Assembly (NCBI GenBank): GCA_030248065.1
Contig: JASAMV010007297.1
Span: 32,302-96,301 of the forward strand
DNA from: Rhynchonema sp. JSB1_4
Taxonomy: Eukaryota; Nematoda; Chromadorea; Monhysterida; Xyalidae
DNA: 64,000 bases
Direction of reading: 5' to 3'
Shown: in pieces, positions 45,010 through 55,075 of the stretch
How the letters are laid out: the number at the start of each line of letters is the position of its first letter
How positions within the stretch are numbered: position 1 is the first letter of the stretch
Notes under the pieces: generated by a model
What the model saw: only the letters and a program-made list of their open reading frames with translations
What the model was told of the DNA's origin: nothing
Databases searched by the model: none
Made by a program: the position numbers and the translations under genes

Positions 45010-46790
45010 CCAAGCATTCTCGTTTCACTTTACAACGCATGCCACTTTTGCGCCGCACTAGATTTGCCACAGCGGCTGACAATGCAACCAGCAATGTTCA
45101 AACAGCTTCGTAATTATCAGGTGCCACGCGTAGTCCACGTCACACAACGACTAGCAGATACAGTACTCCAACTTTCTCGCTTCACATTGTAACGCATGCC
45201 AACTTGGCGCTATTGTAGGTTTTCCACAGCGTTGACCACAAGCCAACAATGCCAGCAACCATATTCAAGCAGCACCGTAATTATCAGGTGCCACGCGCAG
45301 TCCACGCACACAACGACTAGCAGATACAGTACTCCAACTTTCTCATTTCAGTTTGAAACGCATGCCAACTTGGCGCTACTGTAGGTTTTCCACAGCGTTG
45401 ACGACAAGCCAACAATGCCAGCAACCATATTCAAGCAGCACCGTAATTATCAGGTGCCACGCGCAGTCCACGCACACAACGACTAGCAGATACAGTACTC
45501 CAACTTTCTCGCTTCACATTGTAACGCATGCCAACTTGGCGCTACTGTAGGTTTTCCACAGCGTTGACCACAAGCCAACAATGCCAGCAACCATATTCAA
45601 GCAGCACCGTAATTATCAGGTGCCACGCGTAGTCCACGCACACAACGACTAGCAGATACAGTACTCCAACTTTCTCGCTTCACATTGTAACGCATGCCAA
45701 CTTGGCGCTACTGTAGGTTTTCCACAGCGTTGACCACAAGCCAACAATGCCAGCAACCATATTCAAGCAGCACCGTAATTATCAGGTGCCACGCGTAGTC
45801 CACGCACACAACGACTAGCAGATACAGTACTCCAACTTTCTCGCTTCACATTGTAACGCATGCCAACTTGGCGCTACTGTAGGTTTTCCACAGCGTTGAC
45901 CACAAGCCAACAATGCCAGCAACCATATTCAAGCAGCACCGTAATTATCAGGTACCACGCGTAGTCCACGCACACAACGACTAGCAGATACAGTACTCCA
46001 ACTTTCTCGCTTCACATTGTAACGCATGCCAACTTGGCGCTACTGTAGGTTTTCCACAGCGTTGACCACAAGCCAACAATGCCAGCAACCATATTCAAGC
46101 AGCACCGTAATTATCAGGTGCCACGCGTAGTCCACGCACACAACGACTAGCAGATACAGTACTCTAACTTTCTCGCTTCACATTGTAACGCATGCCAACT
46201 TGGCGCTACTGTAGGTTTTCCACAGCGTTGACCACAAGCCAACAATGCCAGCAACCATATTCAAGCAGCACCGTAATTATCAGGTGCCACGCGTAGTCCA
46301 CGCACACAACGACTAGCAGATACAGTACTCCAACTTTCTCGCTTCACAGTGTAACGCATGCCAACTTGGCGCTACTGTAGGTTTTCCACAGCGTTGACCA
46401 CAAGCCAACAATGCCAGCAACCATATTCAAGCAGCACCGTAATTATCAGGTGCCACGCGTAGTCCACGCACACAACGACTAGCAGATACAGTACTCTAAC
46501 TTTCTCGCTTCACATTGTAACGCAAGCCAACTTGGCGCTACTGTAGGTTTTCCACAGCGTTGACCACAAGCCAACAATGCCAGCAACCATATTCAAGCAG
46601 CACCGTAATTATCAGGTGCCACGCGTAGTCCACGCACACAACGACTAGCAGATACAGTACTCCAACTTTCTCGCTTCACAGTGTAACGCATGCCAACTTG
46701 GCGCTACTGTAGGTTTTCCACAGCGTTGACCACAAGCCAACAATGCCAGCAACCATATTTAAGCAGCACCGTAATTATCAGGTTCCAAGC
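45010..46790. repeat. satellite array, 166-bp unit, about 11 copies
   Basis: The sequence CAGTACTCCAACTTTC recurs at 45161, 45327, 45493, 45659, 45825, 45991, 46157, 46323, 46489 and 46655, exactly every 166 bp, with very few differences. The first unit (from 45010) is more diverged. Two short degenerate copies of another unit (CACTTTATCGGTTTACTTTG) follow at about 46826-46926. It separates the two convergent TM lectin genes. Confidence 0.95.
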
Positions 46791-46929
46791 GTCTTGCAAC
46801 GACATAGCAGATACAATACTCACTTTATCGGTTTACTTTGCAACGCTTGCCAACGCTTAGATATGTAGCAGATACAATACTCACTTTATCGGTTTACTTT
46901 GCAACGCTTGCCAACGCTTAGATATGCCA

Positions 46930-47279
46930 CCAACAGCGTATAGTTAAATTTTATACATTTTTCTTTGAAACATGAAAAAAAATCAATGAATTTCATGCCA
47001 TCAGATCAAATTTCTATGTATGGTTTCGCCGTCAGGGGGTTTATATAATAACGGTGGGTCAATTTCACTTTGCAAGGCAACTCTTGCAAACAATACAGAA
47101 TATTCGAATGGAATTGGATTATGTAGTAGCGATTTTGTGAAGAAGTTATGCCTTCGATTCAGTTCAATCAGACTCATGTCGAAACGCAAGGTAGGAGCAA
47201 ACTGTTTTAAATCAATCATGAGTTTCGTTTAATTTTAAAGATCTAATCGGTTTGTTCGACCAGCTTGAATCAGTTTGGT
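46930..47279. other. no gene recognised
   Basis: 3' flank of the minus-strand TM lectin gene. Short overlapping frames on both strands at 47001-47232 are unsupported. Confidence 0.4.
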
Positions 47280-49854
47280 CTAATCGTCGTTTGTAGGCGA
47301 AGTGGTTCGCGCAGTTGCAACTAGACTCTCATCGGATTGGGTGGAATTGTCCGATCTTCTGAAAATCGAACAAAAGAAGCCTCAAAATCGTGACGACAAT
47401 CAAACTTTCTTTCAGTACGCACGTTATTTCAGTGTCGGCACTTTCTGTCACAATTTCGTCAAAAACATCGGCCAGATTTCCCGTAGTTTTCTTCGACTTT
47501 TTCTTTTTCTTAATGGTTGCGATCAGCCTCTTGTCCTTCTTTCGATCGTAGCCGAATTCACTGAGAAATTGCTCCTTGCCGCGACCGGAGATCTCGTGCA
47601 AACTGACGGTCTTAACGAAGGTGTTCTCATGCTAAGGACTTTTTTATTTTTGTCTATAAATGTATGTATAGTACGTACGTTTTCGAAAGTGACCATAGCA
47701 GGTCGTTCTGGTGGCTGTTCCCGTTCAGGGGGATTCGGTTCCAAAGCGTGATTGCCCTGTGACAAGAGCTCTAGAATTGATGTCTTGTTTGCACCGGATC
47801 CTCTACCAACCTTGAACACGTTCAGTATTCGAGCGAGCGGTTTCTTCTTGTGACGTCGGTAGCTGCCGGCCAGAACGGCGTCCGGATCACGTTCACCGCG
47901 ATTGGCGCGCAGGGCAAGTTTCTTCAGATTGAATGATTGATTGCTTGATTACTCATTGTTTGTGATTTAACTAAAATTGATTAATTTATTAATTGCAACC
48001 CACCGCCAATCGAGCTCTGATGAGTATGCGCGTATTCTGGTTGTGGCTGTCTGACGGCGTGTTCGACTCGACCGAGTCCGTTTTTTGTGTCAGCTGGTCG
48101 TCGATTTCATATTCTGGTATTTGATGATGTGGTTCCGGGTAGTGCTGGTTCAGACCGATTAGCTTTTCAGCTTTCTCTCTGGCACACAAAATGAACATTT
48201 TTCAAGAAACTAAAGAACGTTATTTTAATATCAACCAACCTTTGTTTACGACGTCGCCTGCAGCAGCAACAAATCAAGAGTAGAATCGAACACAACGCGA
48301 TCACGGTCGCACAACCAATTAGCACAATGTGCATGTGCGTGAGAGCGACAGCTGCTGAAAAAAGGTGTTACATGTGCAGTGATGCATACACAAGCATGTG
48401 ACACTGACAAGTTTTAGCGCAAGGAAACGAGGAAAGGGTGCCTGGTAAACCTGTGACGCATGATCCGGGTAGATTGTGCCATTTGCCATCAGAACACCTT
48501 GTGGTGATTTCTTCTTCATCGCCCTCAGCCCACTGGTATCCGGCTACACACTGCACAATCAACTGCGCGCCGTGACGGAACGAATCTCGATCTCGTCTTC
48601 TTGCGATGTAAATTTGATCTTCTTGGAACTAAGGTAGATCGTGGTACAAGCTGTAAATCAACTTCGGTTTGCAGATACCTTAGATACTAAAACACCATTA
48701 TATATAGCTAACGTCGATGGCAGGCTAGCTTATGACCGTGTATCCATTTGCCATTTGCACATGTGATCTGCAAGTCCGATTTACTCGGTTCATAACCGAG
48801 TGCCCAATCGTAACCATCGGAGCATTCTGCCGTTCGCACAGTGCCTTCAGTGACGATATCTGCCTCATTCTTGTCTGGCACCGATACAACGCTTTCGGGA
48901 AGCGTTGGTATCGCGATGGGTTTCGGGCAATCTGCACATGTTGTTGGTGGTGCATAATGTTGCACGTCAAATACCTTGAAACTTGTAAGCCTTTCACTGC
49001 TGTACCTTTGACCGCTTGCTCACAGACAATCAAGCACAACGATCTACACGGGCTTTCACTGGGTTGGCCATCAAGGATTGTCGAACACATTTCATTGTTG
49101 CTTGGTCCTGACTTGTCCTCGCCGGTACAGAACACACCGTCATCGCGATTTGTCTGCGTTTTTATTTCGTATGTCACTGGATTATGAAATTTTTCCATGA
49201 AATTCAGCCAAAGGGTTCACCTACAGTGTTCGAACGGGATCCCGATCCCGGGATCCCGGGACCTTTTTCTGATCCTGATCCCGATCCCAATCCCGTCATT
49301 TTGAAAAAGTCAAACAGTTAAAGTCCAGTAACTGAACACTATCTCGTATAACTTACATAGATCTGTCATAAACGTTTCATTTTCTAAGACAAAATGCTGA
49401 CAACTGCCCTGCCCTGTTGCAGGCACGTGTTTTCGCACTAATTGTCAATTGAAATTGGACAAACTCACCGACTGTATCAAAATTTGTAAGGTAACGTGTT
49501 TTCGATTGACTCACCGTTTTTACATGACTGAAATGGACTTTCAGATTCACCAACCAGTTCCTTTATCATTTTCCATTGTTTGGCCGTGTCATTCTGTTGC
49601 AACTTCATCAAATGTCCGCCGTGGAAATAAGTGGTTTTTTTCAATTTCTTGCATATTTCTTCTGCCTCATTCCATTGACGCCCAATTCCGAGGTACGTGT
49701 AACATGTGTCACCAACAAGTATGCTCTCCATGTTGTCTATGTCTGGATCGGGTCGAGGTTTTTCTGTCACACATTCCCTGTGAATAGCAGATTCTTTGCA
49801 AGCGGAATAGCAGAAGCACAGAATTATGGATAAGGCCAGGATGGGCATTAACAT
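47280..49854 (-). CDS. type I membrane receptor: C-type lectin-like domain, two CCP domains, TM, conserved basic tail (one frameshift)
   Basis: Ten minus-strand exons: 49854..49515, 49176..49006, 48931..48713, 48650..48451, 48354..48240, 48178..48004, 47921..47811, 47756..47679, 47610..47423, 47358..47280. Expected product about 558 aa. Signal peptide about 1-19 (MLMPILALSIILCFCYSA). Lectin-like domain about 25-170 (GDTCYTYLGIGRQWNEAEEI, GVFCTGEDK, CRSLCLIVCEQAVK). CCP 1 about 171-243 (DCPKPIAIP ... CSDGYDW ... CANGKW ... CHR). CCP 2 about 244-310 (... LIVQCVAGYQW ... RCSDGKW ... SC). TM about 318-340 (HIVLIGCATVIALCSILLLI) then CCCCRRRRKQ. The tail has the same exon lengths as the gene at 41 kb for three exons (219, 111, 78 nt) and shares RARLAVG, GERDPDAVLAGSYRR, EISGRGKEQFLSEFGYDRKK and RSDNSTQSDES...TTSP. 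Oddity: the CCP 2 exon is 200 nt, not a multiple of three, and the frame slips at a GCGCGC run near 48565. Intron 1 holds a GGGATCCC-type microsatellite. Confidence 0.83.
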
Positions 49855-51947
49855 GATGCTGATGGAGCAAACTATATTAGTATTCTACTGAAACAATGGA
49901 AACTTGAGCTCGTAAAGGTGGAATTATAGTTGGTCGACGACCACTTGCGCCCAAAAGGTCGTCAGCGACTAAGCGCCCAAATTTTGCGTTGGTTTTGGGC
50001 GCCAAGTCGCGTGGTCGTTTGGGCGCGCGGTCGCAGCTGGTCGCAACGAATAGAAAGAGAAAATGAATAAATAGAAGCACTCCGGCCCCGAGCCTTAGGC
50101 AGGCCTGCTGCATGAATTCTGGCAGTTGGGAGCGGCTTGTTTTGGTCAGAAAAAAATTATAAAAAACTAGGAACTCCGTTACGACTGAAATACCGGCAAT
50201 ACATATCGATTTTATAGCCGACGACCACTTGCAAAGTTGAAAATTTTCAACTCGTGGTCGCGACCATTTTTGGTGGTCGCAGCAGGTCGCAGCCTGAGGT
50301 CGTCGACACCCAGTTATAGTTGGTCGCGCTCAACTATAACAGGGTGTTTGGCCGCATTCACAATGCAGCGGATTAGCGGGTTAGCGGATTAGCGGATTAG
50401 CGGGTCGCGGATTAGCGGACCCGCTTTTTGCGCACGCTTTTGCATTCACAATGGAAATTGAAAAAGCGGATTAGCGGGTCAGCTAATTGGAGACCCGCTA
50501 ATCCGCTAACCCGCTAATCCGCTAATCCGCAAAAAGTGTTTGCGCTCACAATGCACGTTGTCCGAGTTTAGGTGAAAAAGTAGATTTACTTTAAAATTTT
50601 GTTGTTTGTGTCTTTCTTTGTTCAACAAATGGCAAATTACACGCATCAAACCAATCAAATGTTGTTATTCTAAATGTTTCATTGGATTGCAGCATTTCCA
50701 ACCAATAAACAGAAATATAGGAACACCGATCACGAAAATAGCACGAATAACACATAGGCGTATATTAGAGTGGTCAACTCAAGTGGTCGAATCTTTGTCA
50801 ACTTACATTGTAGATTCGTCAACTCACCCCGAATGCCATGTATTATTTCTCGCATTTATTTGGGACTGCTGTGAGTTGATGAGGTGATTTGACCACTTGA
50901 GTTGACCATTGTAATATTATCCAAACTTCGACCACATGCGCCTCAGGACGCAGTGTTTATGCACGAACAAACCTTCGCGTGTGTGATATGATAAGCACTG
51001 CACTGTCTAGTTTAGCGCAACACAGACAGTTTACACGCTGCTAGGTTTATCACTCACTTTATGGCATGATTGATGCAGAGCAGCGAAGCTCAGCGGCGGC
51101 GCGCTGGCCTGCTGAATGATAGGGCGCGTGTACAACACCGCCCATGGACATTACTTTACCTTATTTTTTCAGTTTTTTTGTTTTCATATGAAACCGCTGT
51201 GGCAAAAATGTGAATGAGTTGAATTGCATTCTCGCATTGATTATTCAATGCGTTATTTCTTCAGTGGCTGGCTGGCTTTACTTTCGCCACGATGCAAGGC
51301 CCGTCGGAAAAAACAGCAAGCACATTTTGCAATACAGCATTTTGCAACCATGTCGTGTAGAGTCGAAACTGAACGCGATAATGATACCATACGTTGTAAA
51401 AAAATCTCTTTTCCAAACATCAAACTGCAACAAAAACGTTTCCAATGAACGCAGGTGGTTAAGCTGCTCATGTATACGCTTTTTCCATGCTCTGAAAATG
51501 TTTTGAAGGCAAATAATAAACTTCTGAACGTGCGCCTCCGGTGCTAATCCGCAAAAAAATAGAACCAGTTCTAATCGTGAAAAGCGGTTTAGCGGACCCG
51601 CTAATCCGCTAACAGGCTAATCCGCTTTGCATTGTGAATGCACACGCGTGCAGCGGATTAGCGGATTAGCGGGTGTGAAAAGTTGCTCGCCCGCTAATCC
51701 GCTAACCCGCTAATCCGCTTTTTGCATTGTGAATGCAAAAGCGTGCGCATCTCGCCCGCTAATCCGCTAATCCGCTTGCATTGTGAATGCGGCCTTAGCG
51801 ACCACAATGGTCGGCGGGTCGTTGCGCCCAAAAATTGTGGTCGCGACCCAACTATAATTCCACCTTAAAACGATTCAAATCTCAAAGAGCAGTAAACTTT
51901 ATGAACTGTAAACAGAGAAATAATTTTACTCTTGATTCTATCCAATC
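49855..51947. promoter_or_regulatory. divergent intergenic region of the second lectin pair, split by a TE
   Basis: The start codons of the TM gene (49854, minus) and the GPI-like gene (51948, plus) are 2.1 kb apart. A nested inverted-repeat element (49915-51866) accounts for all but about 140 bp. That residual spacing is close to the 163 bp of the other lectin pair, so I infer a compact bidirectional promoter interrupted by a transposon. Confidence 0.55.
49915..51866. mobile_element. nested inverted-repeat elements
   Basis: Outer ends: AAGGTGGAATTATAGTTGG at the left and the reverse form CAACTATAATTCCACCTT at the right, with GGTCGCGACC-type subterminal repeats. Inner element 50350-51794 has ends GGCCGCATTCACAATGCA and TGCATTGTGAATGCGGCC, and subterminal arrays of GCGGATTAGCGGG in opposite orientation. 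No transposase ORF is seen; 50606-50887 and 51210-51506 are open but unsupported. Confidence 0.8.
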
Positions 51948-53100
51948 ATGCTTCATAAAAAAATAATTTTGCAACTGCTATTGCTGATTGCTCTGCTTCA
52001 ATTATCACTATCGATAATTTTTACTGACGAATGCAAAAAAATTGCCGCCAATACCCAAAGACACGCCGTGATTCACAATCGATGTTATATATATGACGCG
52101 AAGCCGAAGACTTGGAAGAACGCAAAGGCGGAGTGCGCAAAACGAAACGGACACAAGTATTTTGTTGCCGGATCATTGGCAATGAAAACAACATGCGAAA
52201 AAAATTTCTCAGCGATGCTGAGTGGGATGGACGCGGTGAGTCAGAATACAACGTTTAGTTGCTATCGTTCACATTATCATTCATTTTTTGGCAAGTGCCA
52301 ATGATGTGCTTTTAGCCAATACGCGAAACTTAATTCGTTGACGATGGCGAAAACAATGAAGTGTCGTGTCCTGTATTCAAAAACGATAGCTGGCAAACAC
52401 GACCTTGCGGAAAATCCAATCAATTTATTTGTGAGCACGAAATGAAACGTAATAGAAACGGGTTTCCTGAGCTTTGTTTAAGTTTTCATGCGAGCCCCGA
52501 ATTGACCACTTGCCTGCAGCTTGCCCGAATGCAATACCACTGCCGTATGGTGTCGAGGTCGAGCCCAAAGCTGTCCATGCCAAGCAGGACGCTGTGTTCA
52601 CGGCCAAATGCAAGGATGGTCACAGATGGCAGGCTTTGAGTGGTGGTAAAATTGTGAAAACAACGCCAAATAAAATAACAGTCACGTGCAATCTGCTCAA
52701 ATGGGTTCATAACATCAAAGCTCCATGCAACAAAGGTCAGTGTCATGGGATAAATGGAGTGTCTTAGCATACAATCAAGTCGGCGACGTAAGAGATTTCA
52801 GATTGCAGTCAAGCCAATCTCAAACAAAGGTGGGACGGTATATCCCTCGAAGCAAGTGGCAGCCCCGATCTTGGCCACGGCGACATAACCAAGGTTGACT
52901 GCACGAGCGATAAAGGTGAAAGAAAGATCAAGACACGAGTGCAGTGCCACAACGGAACTTGGCAAATTGTGGATAGATCGAAAATGTGTCGCTCGGCGTC
53001 GCACTCTACCGGTAATGGTGTTGTTGGATTAAATTGTGATGTTATGACTGTAACGATGTTCGAAATATTGACGGTTATCATTGGTAATTATTACAGCTGA
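51948..53100 (+). CDS. C-type lectin-like domain plus two CCP domains, GPI-like C-terminus (one in-frame stop)
   Basis: Four plus-strand exons: 51948..52235, 52316..52448, 52520..52735, 52802..53100 (phases 0,1,1, as in the gene at 37.5 kb); 311 codons. Signal peptide about 1-22 (MLHKKIILQLLLLIALLQLS). Lectin-like domain about 28-140 (HNRCYIYDAKPKTWKNAKAE, VSCPVFKND, CGKSNQFICEHE). CCP 1 about 141-212 (PCPNAIPLPYGVEVEP ... CKDGHRW ... PCNKG). CCP 2 about 213-280 (DCSQANLKQRWDG ... CHNGTW ... MCRS). It ends with small residues and a hydrophobic segment (SHSTGNGVVG, DVMTVTMFEILTVII, GNYYS), as in the 37.5-kb gene. Oddity: the second exon has a TAA five codons after its acceptor (52331-52333), while the rest of the exon is well conserved; a recent inactivation or a sequence error. 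Confidence 0.72.
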
Positions 53101-53898
53101 TTGTTGTAAGTGATTGTATGTAATAGCAACCGGCTGAGTGACAATTGATTGAGTGAACGAATTTGATTTGAATCACAGACATAGTGAATCAGGCAATAAC
53201 AATTGTTATTATTATTGTAATTGGAGGAAGAATTGATCAATGCTTGCAAACAATGAAAATGTCTGCTAATAACACTTAGGGCGGTATCACCTTTGCCGGC
53301 AAACGCCTTGGCGTGGGTTTGGCAAGGAATATAGGCAAATTTTGGTTGAGCTGTATTTTCTGCGCCACCTCTGTCAGAAAATATAGCTCAACTAAAATTT
53401 GCCTATGCTTTGCCAAACCCAAGCCAAAGCGCTTGCCTGCAAAGTTGATACCGCCCATTGTATTCTGCATGAAAAATATTCGCACGGATATTGCCCATGT
53501 ACTGTGACAGGAATCTTATTGACAACATATAATATAATAAGGTATATATATATATGTATGTAAGAAGACCAGTTAGAGTACAAAGCGTAAAAAGATTGAA
53601 TGTAATGTACTGTACAACCAGATGTGACCAGTATTTATGAGATACTCAGTTTCAATTGATTGAATAATGGACGGTTATGTCTTCTATTGTTCTTCTATAT
53701 TCATTATTCTGAGTCAGCTAAATAAAGTTTGTACGGACCAATTGATACCAAAACGGTTGCTCAACCTCAATTGATTGAATGAATTAAGAAACAACAAATC
53801 AACGTATACAAAACCAAAAGGTGGATATTGTCTTTTGAAAAGGCTAATTTATTGGACACGTGCCTCAACGATACAAAACCCATCGGCGGCCTTTTCGA
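53101..53898. other. intergenic, with a 180-bp hairpin MITE at 53279-53458
   Basis: The MITE ends GGGCGGTATCA / TGATACCGCCC, with arms of about 75 bp holding AAATATAGCTCAACT-type sequence. A related half-copy is near 40262-40335. The remaining sequence shows no gene. Confidence 0.65.
53279..53458. mobile_element. hairpin MITE, 180 bp
   Basis: Inverted ends GGGCGGTATCA; the arms pair almost completely (GGCAAATTTTGGTTGAGCTG with its reverse). Confidence 0.8.
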
Positions 53899-54850
53899 CC
53901 TGGGTGCCCACGTTACCCATGTTACCCATGTTACCCATCCACAGGGTCTGCGCCACAAGCCTGTGTACCCTGGGTACCCAGGTCGAAATGTTCGCGAAAA
54001 AAGCGTGGGTACCCTGGGTACCCAGGTCGAAATGCGCATGCGCTTGCATGCACATGCATGCCGACTACGGCGTCAGTGTGAAAATGATAGTCAGAAAAAC
54101 AACATTTCCGAACACTGTAACGCCGTATCACGCCGCGGGCTTAGTGCAGTCATGATAGTTTGAATAACAACAACATGCAGCCATACATGGCGTCGAAACG
54201 TGTTTGAAAAAGTCAATTGGAAAAACACAATTAGAAAAACACCACTATTCATTTGACACATACAGACAGGCTTAGTGCAGTCATGATAGTTTGAATAATT
54301 ACAAGTCAATTGGAAAAACACAATTAGAAAAACACCACTAAACATTTGACACATACACACATTTTAGATTAGCACCCCAACACCAATAAGACACCCCGAC
54401 AACCGTGAGACCGTAGTGGCGCACCTAGAACTGGGCCACCCAACGCAACACAGGCAACACACAACACAGAACGCGCAGGCATGCGCGTGCATGCTGCATG
54501 CACAAGCCAATGCGCGTGCAAGCAAGATGTGCATGAAAATACTAATTTAGTTTCAATTGGGTACCCAGGGTACCCCAAAATAGGAGAATTCGCGCGCGCG
54601 CGAAATCTTATACATGGGAAAAGCATAAATTCCAAAACTGCGACCTGGGTACCCACAGCCGGCAAAAGGCAGATATGTGAGGCAGCCGCAGCCAAAAAAG
54701 TGCTTTATGCCAATCCCGAACACACGTGGACATATTTAGTTGACACCCTGTAATTCCAAATCTTATTTCCGCTTTTTTTGGAAAATCTGCCTCCTATCTT
54801 TTGCATGGTGGGTAACATGGGTAACATGGGTAACGTGGGTTCCCAGGTCC
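53899..54850. mobile_element. inverted-repeat element (GACCTGGG...GTTACCCATG ends), about 950 bp
   Basis: Left end GACCTGGGTGCCCACGTTAC followed by CCATGTTACCCATG units; right end is the reverse form GGGTAACATGGGTAAC... to CCCAGGTCC. GGGTACCC palindromes lie near 53970, 54010, 54560 and 54645. Internal tandem duplication at 54137-54360 (GGCTTAGTGCAGTCATGATA twice). No gene. Confidence 0.7.
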
Positions 54851-54868
54851 CTATGGCCCATCGGCACC

Positions 54869-55064
54869 TGTGATCCTGAACCGCCACACCAAACGTATGC
54901 TCCCGGAAGGACTCGAACCTCCGACCTCCCAGCCACCAGGCCTGGACAGCCAGTTGCTCTACCAACTGAGCTACGGGAACGCGGTCTGGCTGCGGCTCAG
55001 AATCACTCATAAACCCAACGCACGCACGCTCAATACACAGTGCACCGCAGCACACACACATAAT
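54869..55064 (-). mobile_element. truncated LTR of the tRNA-like miniature element
   Basis: Starts TGTGATCCTGAACCGCC and matches 57831-58030 almost base for base, up to CACACACACATAAT. It then breaks off and joins the truncated 5' LTR of the neighbouring retroelement at 55076. Confidence 0.75.
54899..54980 (-). tRNA. tRNA-like sequence inside the LTR
   Basis: Minus strand, 82 nt. Acceptor pairing GTTCCCG/CGGGAGC, D arm GCTC/GAGC with A box TAGCTCAGTTGG, T arm with B box GGTTCGAGTCC. The anticodon arm pairs only with a 10-nt loop (ACTGG / CTGGT) and leaves a 12-nt variable region. It is therefore probably not a standard tRNA but a tRNA-derived Pol III promoter-like part of the LTR. Same sequence at 57862-57943. 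Confidence 0.6.
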
Positions 55065-55075
55065 TGTAAACATAA

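Noticed and set aside
45010..45550. Short repeated ORFs in the 166-bp satellite
   Set aside because: Each ends within one unit and is copied with it; no independent coding evidence.
45010..46790. CRISPR-like array
   Set aside because: The 166-bp units are head-to-tail without unique spacers, and the DNA is animal nuclear DNA with spliced genes.
54899..54980. Functional tRNA gene
   Set aside because: The anticodon arm does not form a standard 5-bp stem with a 7-nt loop; two identical copies lie inside LTRs and a third is diverged.
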